This document shows positions 14,197 through 24,802 of a stretch of DNA of 64,000 bases, piece by piece. Source of the DNA: Rotaria sp. Silwood1. Lineage: Eukaryota > Rotifera > Eurotatoria > Philodinida > Philodinidae. The position numbers and the translations under genes were made by a program. The DNA is taken from the NCBI GenBank assembly GCA_905250075.1, contig CAJNOP010000002.1, positions 997,867-1,061,866 of the forward strand. Direction: 5' to 3'. The notes under the pieces are model-generated. The model had not been told where the DNA came from. It made no database searches and saw nothing but the letters and a program-made list of their open reading frames with translations. Positions within the stretch are counted from its first letter, which is position 1, and every line of letters begins with the position of its first letter.

Positions 14197-17100
14197 TTAT
14201 TTTTCCAAATCTTTTCTAACTCGATAGCCACGATAAGCTGCCTAATTAAAATAAACAAACGAACAATAGTCAAGATTTTAATAAAACTTTGTTTTTCTTT
14301 CATTACTTGTATTTTAACAGCAGCTGCATTATCATCATGATCTTCATGTGCTGGTACTTTATTACCTTCAGCTGATGGTGATAAAACTAAATCAAGAATA
14401 TAAAATGATATATAAACAAATGAGACATACTATTTTTGTTACGACCATTGTCATATTCTTTATGTGTTGGTGAAGAACTTGACGATGAATGCTGTTGATC
14501 ATGACTACTGGGTGAATGACCACCAACAGAACCTAATTCTTTTCGAGTTTTATAACCACGATATGATGCTTGAATACGTGTAGCTGCTTTATCAAGATTT
14601 GAATCACTCATATCGTCTTCGTCGTTAAATAATTGTTCTTGATTATGATTTATATCACGTAATACGTCTGTATGTCGTTCAAAATCGTCACTTAATTGTG
14701 TTGGTTCACGTTCAAGATGTGGTCGATCAATATCGTCGTTTTTACCTAAAATAATTAATTTTGAAAACATAATAAATCATATAATACAGTCATATATTTG
14801 TTGATCATCAATAACATTTACTAGTTCTGTTTGTACTTATTTTTATGCCTCTAATCTTTAGATGTTTGTCAAAGCATTGTTTTGCTGTATTTGTATTTTT
14901 TTCTGGTGATTGTGGTTGATTAATTTTTTTTTCGCTCTATGCTATAGATAGTGACCTTTCTACTTCGACTTGTAGGCACATAATTTGATTTGTCACGACG
15001 TCACTTCTAACCTCTTGAAGCTTTTCTATCTAGGAGTAATCGGTAGAATTCATCTGATCGATTACCGGCTATCGAGATCCTATGTACTAATACCGTCAAA
15101 TGCCAACGATATCCTGTGCATTATAGGCAAATTTTCTTCAACAACAAAGCGAATGTCAGATATAGGATGGTGTTTTAACACACTATGTCTAACGTCGATG
15201 ATCAATGCTGAAAACTGTTTCTTTTACAGATATTTATATAGACGAAGAACTGTATGGTGTCGTTTTTTGCTCTTTCTTTCATTTTTTTTCTGGTGCAACT
15301 AATGATGTCTCAATATTACTGGAAAGAATGAAAGCATTTCTGCATCATGTGTAATTGCCTTGATGACAAAAGATTAGCGTAATACGAAACGGGTGCACAC
15401 TCTTTAAATAATCAAGCAGAAAAAGTTTGGTACAATATTGATTATCAGCTAGAAATAAAACAAAAAATTGCTAAAATAATATCCATCCAGAAGTGATAAT
15501 AAACACAAAAATATCTCTAAATTATGTTTTTCATCTAGATAATCCAAATTAGATTTTTTTGTTTACTATGAGAATAAAAACATTCAAATTAAAGTTTATT
15601 TTCATCGTAGTTTAATTATGTATTAATTCGTATAAAATTTACATGATAGATGACCGCTATGCAGAAACTTACCTATCAAAATCTTGTCGTTGAAATATGA
15701 ACAGATGTATACACTCGTATACTCGTATGAGTTTCTCAAGAGGCAATTCTTTTTTTTTCTTTTTTGTCTATCTATCTGTCTGTCTGTCTGCCGATAGAAT
15801 GCATAGGATATAAACAACATTCGTTGTAGTTGTATCCTGCTGATATTCTTCTCTTTTTCTTTTCTTCTATCGATAAGCTATGCTGTCGTGTTGCTAGAAT
15901 ATGTTTCCCTATCCGTATATCATTCTTCGATGACGCATTTCTTTTTCAACAATAACAACAAGAAAAAAGCTAACCCATAGACTTCTAGTACTGAACTGTT
16001 TCTTTATGTATACTGATACGGTGTTTTATCATGACAGTACAAAAACTAATAGAAAGGACCAAAAACAAATATCATTTTGCTTAATGAAAAAGAATAATAT
16101 AAAGCAAATGATATATACATAAATATATATCTATATACTTACCCATTTCAATCTCGTCATGTAATCTGAGGTTTTCACCAAGATCACGATGATCACTAGA
16201 ATGCGTTGGTGATAGTACGGATGTTTTGTCATGATCATTGTCAAATTCCTAGAAATAAAAATATGATTCATTTATTAAATAAATGACTAATCAAGGTATG
16301 AAAATCCAAAAGAAAAAGAAAATAAATCATCCATTTATTTTCATTTGATTTAACAATAATCATAAAGGAAAATGCCATTATCAAAATAGTATTAATCTAG
16401 TAATGATGATCTTTATATATATCAATAAATATTCATTATTCTATTTTGTTTTTTAAAGACTTCTACAATCATGAACACATTTTCAGTAGAAAAATACCTG
16501 TTGTTCTTGTTGAAAATGTTGACTTTGTTCATCTGTTTCATCAAATGTGTCTCGTAGATGTTTTCGAACTTGAAAACCACGAAATTGTGCCTAAAAGATT
16601 AAATTTATAATTCAAATAAATTTAACACAAAACAAACTTGAATAGATATTGCAGCACGTTCTAGTTTGAATTTTTCTTCTTCTGTAAGTTCTTCATCATC
16701 AATACTCTATAAAGATAATAAGGTTTTTCTTTTAATCTATTTCAAAAATGAATAAATTTACTTCTTTATATTGATTTTCTTGTTTTAAACGTGGACTTTC
16801 TAAAGGTGATGATTTCTAAATAATAATTAATAAAAATTTTATTTGTTAGTTTGCTTTATATAAGAAATACTTGATATTCATTGTTCTCTGTTGTTAATTC
16901 TTCGTGATCAAAAGATGTTTCATGTTGATCAGAATCCATTGATTGTTGATGCTGAAAAATTAACAATTTATTATAACACACAACAAAAAAAACACCAGAT
17001 TTTGTACGAACTTCTCGTTTTATTTTTTCTAAATCTCGTCTTGCTTTATGTCCACGAAATTGGGCTTGAATTTTTGTTGCCGCACTGTTTACATTCGGAT

Positions 17101-20100
17101 CATCAATCGGAAAATCATCCTAAAGAATATCATAGGTTGAAGAATATCATCATTATCCCAAAAGTCACTTTACTTGGAACAAAAAATTTTATATCATGAT
17201 AATACTTTTACTCAAGAACTTAATCTTCTTTATTATTAATAAAGAAATATTTATAGTTCATATTCATAAGATATTATTAAGTGTTATCATAATCCGTCGT
17301 TAGAGACAGTAATCGTAAACAGATAATGAAAAATGAAATCACAGTTTTTTACTGATATTTTATCGTTCACAGCTGAAACTTTCTCAATGTAGAGAATAAA
17401 AAGATATGAACATGTACATAAATATAAGTTTCAAAGATGTACGAGTAATGCATAAGAAAATTATTGTGAAAAAAACCAGCATTAGATGTGCCTTTTAGTT
17501 TTCGTCAGAAGAAGACATAATTTCTTTTCCAGAACTCATCAACGTTATGGAATTCGTTATTACAGTCAATAATCACATTTCAACGAAGAATTTTCAATAG
17601 TTGTCTTATGAATATGAACTATGTTTATTTGTTTATTAACGATAAAAGAATCAACTTATTTTATTATTGAATTACGATGATAAAATTCAATTTTTTTTTT
17701 GTTCGGTAAAGTGACTTTTGGATCAGTCTATGTTAATAATCAAATTAAAAAGAAAAACAAACTTGAAAACTTTGATTATTATAATAACGATCTTCAAGAG
17801 CCGTTTGTTTGTCAGATGAATACGTTTGTCCTCCTTGGTCTAAACGATGCATCATATACATTTAAAAGATAATATTTATTTTTATGGAAGAATGCATTGT
17901 TTTCAAGTTTTATCTAGTCGAATATATATTAAGAGCTTATTGATTTGATATAAAAGTTTTTTTTTTCTTTTTCAATAAAATTAATCGACCAAACAGCGGA
18001 ATTAATCAAGAGTGTTTCCTTTCACGCAAATTTTATTTTCAATAGTATCAAAAAAAATTTTTTTCTATGAGCTTTTATTTATAAACAATACTATCACATC
18101 TTTTATGTTTAACGCGACAATGAACTTTTACTTTTCTAAAATATCTAATAAGTCTAACATTAGTATCTTATTTTATTTTCGAAACATACAATCAAACATC
18201 ATATAAGAGAATAGTCTATATAAATAATTACTTGTTCTAATTTGCGTGTGATGGGTATCATTAAAAAAGAATTGTATTGATAAAGTATACTCATGTAAAA
18301 TCGTTTTTTTTTTAAATACTGCTAAATTTCTTATTAATATTTTTTTTTCTTTTGATCGATTATTAATATCGACATGGAAATTCTATCTCGTATTGTTTTT
18401 TTGTTTTAAAGTGTCATAGCACTTTTCCTAATCTGTATGAATGTCACATATACACATACATAAGCACTGATAAACAAGACGAACAACAGAAAAGCGTTCA
18501 AATTGATTAATAACTATTGATAGAAATAAGCATATAAAGTAATAGAAAGATAGCATTATGTTCTATTTAATTTTTATTTTGTATGTATAACATCATTAAA
18601 ACTATTCAATACTTGTTCTGCTTTACGCCGTATATCATCAGGTAAATCAGCCGGAATGTGATGATTATTATTTGATATATGTATAACATTTTCGGATATA
18701 TTTCTTGGTGTATTTGAATTCTCATTTGATGGTATTAATGATGATGAAGCATCAACAAAAACTTGCCGTACTGTTTTTGTTACTGTTACATTAACAATTT
18801 CATGTTCACTTGTTTCTGCATTTAATGAATTGAGATCAAGTGATGTTCCCAGTTTATCATAAAGTGCTTTTAAAAATGAATTATCCGATGATTGTGATGC
18901 TACATAAACAGTTATAATATTCATTAGGCGATTTTTTATTTTATTATTATTATCACTATCTGGATGTTGATGTTGTTCAATATCAGTAAAACATTTCTCA
19001 AGATTTTCATCAATTACTGTGTTATCTATTGAATTTCCAATAATACGTTTGTGTACATAATCAACAAGTTTTTGTTTTTCTTCATGTTTTGGAAGAATTT
19101 TTTCTCGAAGAAATGTATAAACTTCTTGTTTAAGTTTATCAATTGTTTCAGCATTTGAATATGATACGTTGGTTTCAAAATTTGTTTTAACTGTTGTTCG
19201 TTCATCATTTTCTTTGTCATGATTAATTGGTATTGATTGTTCTGTTGCTAATGGTGGAGTAGCTGTCGTCGGTTTTTCTTCTGAATCAATAAATGGAACA
19301 TTGGCGAATTTATCAACATTAGTTGATGATTTTCGTTGTTGTTGTTGTTGTTGTACTGGTTCAACAGTTATATCTTTATTATTATTATTATTACCGGTAT
19401 TGATCACATCATTTTTCAGGTATTTTTCCTTGTTTTTCTTGGTTTTTGATGCACATGCACCCATTTTCTTGTCGTTGTCGTCTTACTCTTTTTTTTTTCT
19501 TCTTGCTAGATCGTCTTAATCGATGTTAGTAAATGTATGGAAGCAGCAGTAGATGCAAAGCAGCCGTAGCAATAATAAAAGAGTGTTTTGTCATTAAGGC
19601 TGTTCTTACTCTTCTTCTCTTTTTTCTTTCTTTCTCGCGGTCTCTCTTTCCCTTATATTCTCTATATTTAGTAGAAAAAAAAAAAGAATGAGCAAACAAG
19701 AGAAATTATTTCTCGTGTATCAGATTGATGAACTTTTCCTTAGCATGCAAGCTGTTGCCTGCCATGCATTCATAAGTCGACGACTGTTTGGTCGAGTCGA
19801 GAAAGAAAAAGAAAAGTAGTAATAAAAATTTCTTTTTTTTTCATTTCAAAATAAATTACATATATATGCCTGAGGCTGAGTGGTACCAATTTCTTTTCGC
19901 TCTTCTCATTCTGTCACTTTTTTGCTCGTATCGTCCATGACTTTGATCCGCTATATATTAAGATTCTCATGAGGCATTAGTCATTCTTAGTTTTTTATGC
20001 CGAGCTAATCTTCATATATAAGCATCGAGATGCACATGAATAGAAAACTAAAGTAGTGAAATGAGACTGTGTCAGTTTTAGGTTATGCATATGCATATTA

Positions 20101-21152
20101 TCTGTATTCGGACAATTGTATGAACTGCAATGATTGCTCTGATTTTTTTTTTGCATTTCTTTCATCCTATGAATAATTGATTGGGAGAAAAGGAAGACGA
20201 ATAGCATCCGATAGACAAATGCAAACAAACAACAAAATAGTTCCACATTGTATGTGTCTCTTCTCTTCTAATATGTGTCGTCGAAAATGATTTGATTAGA
20301 GATGCTATGACCATTATTACTAATAGACAATCATACATAAAATATACTACTCGAATTCACTGTGTATGCACGAACAATGATAACACATTGACAGATGGCG
20401 AACTGTCATCACACGAGAAATTCGATACACACTAGACATATAAAGTCACTGAGACAAAGAAAAAAAGAGAGAATGATAGAAGGATCAAAATCAATCGATG
20501 ATGTTCATTGTGTTGATGCTTATATCAAAAGTATACATGCATACATCCGTTGATGATTATCAACAAATCATTAACCCAATTCATTTGTTTTTCTACATGA
20601 TAAGAGCAGTTATTCAAGCGAATAATATTGTACGTAAGATTTTAATAAAAGATTTTTCTGTTGAATAAATTCATTCAATATAAAAAAATATTGTTATCTA
20701 TGTTATTTTCATTCAACATTCTCTCAGCAAATAATTTATAGTCATGTAAGAAAACTTTCACCGTAAAACATTCTCACGCAATTAAGTCATGCGAAAGAAT
20801 CTAATACTTTTCAAGTTCAATGATTTGCTTTCTATACAACAATTAAAGAAAAACATTATGAAAATTCATTTTACCAGAAAGAAAAGAACAATATTTTACG
20901 TATATATATATAATGCATAAGTAATAGAAAATTATTGCTATTAAATTTCTAATAATGTTAAACATAATTTCAAGATTTCAACAGCTGAAATCTATTCTTA
21001 CCTCTTCGTTGAAGTAGTTTTTCAAAATATTCAGCAGCAAATTGATGAATATTTCTTGGTTGACTTCGAAGAATTTCAGTTGATAAACCAACTAAAAGAC
21101 TTTGAAAACCTTTTGGTATACGTAATTTCGCATTTGATAATGGCGTAACCAT
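14197..21152 (-). CDS. Sp17-like RIIa-domain protein with four IQ motifs
   Basis: Eleven exons join in phase: 21152-21002, 17839-17763, 17119-17012, 16951-16871, 16815-16762, 16706-16638, 16590-16498, 16248-16143, 14745-14431, 14386-14307 and 14241-14197, giving 392 residues. Residues 1-50 are an RIIa dimerisation/docking domain (RIPKGFQSLLVGLSTEILR, then QFAAEYFEKLL), very like the N-terminus of sperm surface protein Sp17. Exon 2 encodes LEDRYYNNQSF, matching a segment that follows the RIIa domain in Sp17. IQ motifs lie at about 88-107, 175-194, 300-319 and 373-392, each of the form AAxxIQAxxRGxxxRxxL; the protein ends at the last one. Sp17 has one IQ motif, so this is an expanded relative. 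The family binds AKAPs through RIIa and calmodulin through IQ, often in cilia or sperm tails; that role is inferred. The 3.2-kb first intron holds another gene. Confidence 0.85.
15768..15791. repeat. Tetranucleotide microsatellite
   Basis: Consecutive TCTA/TCTG units in intron 8 of the Sp17-like gene. Intron 8 is 1.4 kb, long for this window, and holds no supported exon. Confidence 0.8.
17155..17724. mobile_element. MITE with CAAAAGTCACTTTAC ends, in intron 2 of the Sp17-like gene
   Basis: The left end (17156 onward) and right end (17724 backward) are inverted copies beginning TCC(C)AAAAGTCACTTTAC, followed by a shared GAACAAAAAA block and TTTTAT further in, about 45 bp in all. The element, about 570 bp, almost fills intron 2 (17120-17762). 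The same 13-base core CAAAAGTCACTTT also ends a shorter element at 46775-46994, so this is a family. No coding frame is visible. The end sequence suggests a DNA transposon, but I cannot define a target duplication. Confidence 0.7.
18574..19464 (-). CDS. Single-exon gene for a predicted N-myristoylated protein, nested in an intron
   Basis: An uninterrupted 296-codon frame. It begins MGACASKTKK: Gly2 and Ser6 fit the N-myristoylation consensus and Cys4 could be palmitoylated, so membrane-inner-face attachment is predicted. Then come a poly-Asn run, a poly-Gln run (about residues 38-43), a charged helical middle (about 110-220, LKQEVYTFLREKILPKHEEK) and a helical C-terminus (DDIRRKAEQVLNSFNDV). 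I do not recognise a family. The stop overlaps an AATAAA-type poly(A) signal. The whole gene lies inside the first intron of the Sp17-like gene, on the same strand. It has no introns while every large neighbour is split, so it may be a retrocopy or a young gene. Codon use (A/T-ending) matches the neighbours. Confidence 0.7.
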   Translation of the reverse strand: MGACASKTKKNKEKYLKNDVINTGNNNNNKDITVEPVQQQQQQRKSSTNVDKFANVPFIDSEEKPTTATPPLATEQSIPINHDKENDERTTVKTNFETNVSYSNAETIDKLKQEVYTFLREKILPKHEEKQKLVDYVHKRIIGNSIDNTVIDENLEKCFTDIEQHQHPDSDNNNKIKNRLMNIITVYVASQSSDNSFLKALYDKLGTSLDLNSLNAETSEHEIVNVTVTKTVRQVFVDASSSLIPSNENSNTPRNISENVIHISNNNHHIPADLPDDIRRKAEQVLNSFNDVIHTK

Positions 21153-21348
21153 TTTTTAAGAAAAACAATTTATAAATTTGTTTATATTGAATAAAATACA
21201 AGATTATAAAAATAAAAGCTTGATCTAAAACTAATTATTAAGCGGTATTTGTCATAAGTAAAACCACTTGAGACAACTAACAACACAAGAAAAAGAAAAA
21301 GAAGAAAGAAGAAAATCTACATATATAGAACAAAAAAAAACAGAAATC
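21153..21348. promoter_or_regulatory. Short divergent intergenic region
   Basis: Only 196 bases separate the ATG of the Sp17-like gene (-) from the proposed ATG of the amidase gene (+). It is AT-rich and A-rich on the + strand near the amidase start. No TATA-like box is clear. A shared bidirectional promoter is likely if both starts are right, which depends on the uncertain amidase first exon. Confidence 0.4.
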
Positions 21349-22404
21349 ATGGCGTACTCTAATAAACCGGAGGAGGTGAACAGCGATACAAATGGCTCAA
21401 TAGGAAACTCCAATAGTGAAAAGGAACGAACAGAGGGCGCAATCATAATAGTATAATTTGTATTAGTTGCGTAATAAGATACTTTAAAAATAAAATCATT
21501 TTGCTACATAGACGATACAAATTTCTTTTACATTAAAATAAATATTTTTTTTTGACTTTATTCATTTATTTTTGATATTTAATATATTTGCCTTAATATA
21601 ATATGTGAGTAACCAACCATACATTGTCAAGAAGAAGAAATTTGAAACAAATATAATAACATCATAAAGAGCCAACACAAGAAAGAAATCTTTTAATATA
21701 ACGAGCGCACAAGAAAAACCGATTAAGTCTGACAATAATCATTCTTTTATGTCATGTGAGTGATTGACAAGAAATTAAAAATATATTTTATATAATACAA
21801 ACAAATTCAAGAGATCTTTCTTCCCGTTTGGATCATTCATGTCTTTTAAGCTTTTCTTATTATAGCAAATGACAATTGGAAAGTTGATTATCCTAAAGCA
21901 CAAAAAATAGCATCACCTAACTATACATCTGGTCGATTAGCACCGATTAGTGTAATATATGAATGTAAATAAAAATAAAAATTCAATTAAAAAAAATATT
22001 TCTATTTCAAGGGTATTGTTCTACATAGAACAGCAGGAGGTGGTACAATTGAATGGTTTTTAAACCCAGCAAGTAAAGTTTCAGCTCATTATGTTGTTGG
22101 ACAAGATGGTAAAGTTACACAAATGGCAAGTGAAGCTAATACAGCTTGGCATGCTGGTGTTGTTTCAAGTACTTCTATACTTGCTAATAATGGCAATCCA
22201 AATAGTTATTGTATTGGAATCGAATTTTCACGTAATAAAACTAATGATAATATAATGCCTGAAATACAAATATTATCTGGTTTGGATTTAGTGAATAATA
22301 TTCGTGCTCGTTATCCAAATATTAAAACTTATTTTCATGATGAAATATCAATTGGACGTATTTGTCCTGGACCTAATTTTCCTAAGGTATTATTTCGACC
22401 ATAA
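21349..22404 (+). CDS. N-acetylmuramoyl-L-alanine amidase (Amidase_2 fold)
   Basis: Exons 21866-21951 and 22012-22404 are secure. The first exon (21349-21415, MAYSNKPEE...) is tentative: its GTGAAA donor is weak, though it gives the right phase. The total would be about 181 residues. Features of the zinc amidase fold are plain: GIVLHRTAGG (first zinc His), SAHYVVGQDGKVTQM, AWHAG, IGIEFS, and YFHDEISIGRICPGP, with the second His and a Cys nine residues on, where AmpD-like enzymes have Asp and T7 lysozyme has Cys. The enzyme would cut the lactyl-alanine amide bond of peptidoglycan. No signal peptide is visible, so export is uncertain. The family is mainly bacterial; PGRPs are the usual animal members, but the IASPNYTSGR segment before the first His looks bacterial. 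Introns and A/T codon use show it is settled in the host genome. Confidence 0.8.
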
Positions 22405-23574
22405 ACAATTGTTTTATGTAATAATTTGAAAGAAAATGATCAATTTTTAATAGATACTTTCTATGCAAGAAAAGAAATGTGCCATTTTTTTCATTACATT
22501 AAATGTTTGTCATCAAATAACTATTTCTCTTTTCATTTATTACTTCTGTCCAACAAATGAATTTACATATTTGAAATTATCAAAAGAACTAGAAGCATAA
22601 TTTATAGTTGGGAGGAGGCGTGTCTCCTCTCTTTTTGTAAAATTGCTTCGAACAATGCTCCTCCTCCTCCTACATTTGAAAATTGTTCACGCAGCGCTTC
22701 ATTTTCTAGGATTCAATCACTCTGTGTCGTCGCAGTTACCACCCCTTTGACCAGAACGATTGACAGATATAACATGATTTATGTAGTTCATTGTCTTTTC
22801 GATAAATATAGAACTTATATCATAAATAATCACATGCAACTCAAAATAATAACATCAATAGTTCGAATACTTTATTTCTATATCATTATTACTCATAAAA
22901 ACAGAATTATTAGGCTCTTGTATAGCTCATTTTTAATTTAATAAAGCCATACATGATGAATATAAGAGTATGTCTGAAATAGCTATGGTAGTAACACGTG
23001 TTAAGGACATGTCTTTTTTTTATTTAAATTGATTAATAGAAGAAGAACATTGGAATTATTCGATCAGGCAAAGATCTAATAATAGAAGTTCGACATAAAA
23101 TCTAATTGAACGTTTTCATAAAAGTCCTCTTGTGACTCATTTATAGAAACTTGTCACATACTTTTTATGTTACATTGAATATATTCTATTGTTAGCTATA
23201 AAAAAGTTGATTAATAAAAGCCAATAGAAATCTGTTATAACAAAATATTGACTAATGAATAATAGAGTTTCAAGAAGAAATACATCTTGTTATATTTTTT
23301 TCTCTTATCTATTTTGATCAATCAATAAAAACTTCCATGCATATAGAAAATACGTCGCATAACAAATATAAAATTTGATTTCTTGAAGGAAAAATTTAAT
23401 CTTATTTCATTATGCCAATCATTCGTTTTGTTCATGGTAAACAATTTTTTTATTCTCTCTTTTTTTCACAGAGCAAAAACTTAGAAGAATGACAAACAAC
23501 AACAAATGATCGTCTTGAATAATGTCTTTAAAAAAAATCGGCTAGATCTGACTTAACTATGATCGGAGTCATCT
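22405..23574. other. Intergenic, no gene seen
   Basis: Convergent gap between the amidase (+) and SmD3 (-). It contains a GGAGGAGG / CCTCCTCC inverted motif pair around 22612-22672 and otherwise AT-rich sequence. The sequence TTTATT at 23446-23451 reads AATAAA on the minus strand and could end the SmD3 transcript. Confidence 0.5.
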
Positions 23575-24085
23575 TTAACGATCACCACGACCACGTCCAC
23601 CACCCATACCACCACGATCACTACCTGGTGGTCCACCACCACGACCACCTGCTTGTCCAACAAAGGAATTCATTGGTGGTCGTCCACGAGCTCCTCGTCC
23701 ACGAGCTATTTGAGCACGTAATATAGCTGATTTACCACGACCAGCACCACCTTTAACACCACGCATATTTTTAAACATTGGTGCATTCTAAAAAATAAAA
23801 TAAAATAAATCTATTAAATAAATTTAAATGGCAACACGTTTGTTTTTTTACCTTTAACATATCAGGAAAAATCATGAATCGAATTTTTGATCCACGTACA
23901 TAAATATATTCTAATTGTGCTTGTCGTCCATCACGATAAGTAACGGTTACATTTGATAATTGACAATTCATATTATCTTCTGCTTCAATTAATTTACCAC
24001 GATAAACTTCTGATGTTACAGATTCTATTGTAACAACATGACCCTCAGCTTCATGTAAAATTTTAATTGGTACTCCAATAGACAT
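23575..24085 (-). CDS. SNRPD3: Small nuclear ribonucleoprotein Sm D3
   Basis: Two exons (24085-23852 and 23787-23575), 148 residues, with a 64-bp intron after MLK. Residues 1-80 are the Sm fold: Sm1 with [13 protein letters not shown] and [16 protein letters not shown], and Sm2 with [17 protein letters not shown], nearly identical to animal SmD3. NAPMFK follows as in the family. The C-terminus is an RG-rich tail ([22 protein letters not shown]), the usual target of symmetric arginine dimethylation by PRMT5. SmD3 forms part of the heptameric ring on U1, U2, U4 and U5 snRNAs, needed for snRNP assembly and pre-mRNA splicing. The tail is somewhat longer and richer in glycine than in vertebrates (total about 126 residues there). 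Start chosen at [16 protein letters not shown], the conserved N-terminus. Confidence 0.97.
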
Positions 24086-24638
24086 TTTTGATTATTATCA
24101 AACACTTTACAATAAGTATCGATCTAAAATAAATAAATAGAATAATTTTTTTTATTAATTTCTAGTTCCTTTTGCAATACTTTTTTTTTGTTGCTTTCTT
24201 AATTGACAAAGAACCAACACGATAAAATGCATCGCACAATTGATTGCTCGATTTAAAAATTATAAAAATAGTGCCGTATTAAAGATGTCGTTAGTGTATG
24301 GCTATTGAATGTAGTTTTATGTTTAAATTAGTTCAGATAGTATTGTTTCAATAAAATAAAATGTTTTTAAGCATTTTACTAATAAACTGTTGTTCATTCA
24401 AGATATTTTTGTATTGATGATCATCATATATATTTTTCTTGTGGAATGAATACTCAATCAGATTTTTATTTATAACAGTATTTTTCATGTTGTTTTTCCT
24501 TCAATTCTATCAAGTATTGGTAAGGTGTTGGAAATGCAAAGGTCAAGCAAAATTTTTCAAGTATACATATATGATTAGATAGATTGTGACAAACTGATCA
24601 ACAATATGTATGTTATCATTTTTTTAAAATGAGTTGTT

Positions 24639-24802
24639 ATAATCATTTTTGTTTCTTGCAAATTTCAAACCTTCTTGTTTTGGATACAGTGTGAAAAACT
24701 GTATCAAGAAAAGTCATTTATAAATGACTTTTCTAGAAAAAGTTTTTCACAATGTATCCAAAATAAATAATTTTGAAATTTTCAAGAAACAAAAATAATT
24801 AA
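24639..24802. repeat. Near-perfect palindrome, 82-base arms with no loop
   Basis: Arms 24639-24720 and 24721-24802 are reverse complements with roughly 12-15 mismatches, meeting at CATTTA|TAAATG. Shared blocks are TTTTTGTTTCTTG, AAATTTCAAA, TTTTGGATACA, TGTGAAAAACT and AGAAAAGTCATTTA. This would extrude as a hairpin. It looks like a small snap-back MITE; a flanking duplication is not clear. Confidence 0.85.

Noticed and set aside
14985..15302. Plus-strand frame in intron 8 of the Sp17-like gene
   Set aside because: No domain or splice support; hydrophobic tail comes from a T-rich tract.
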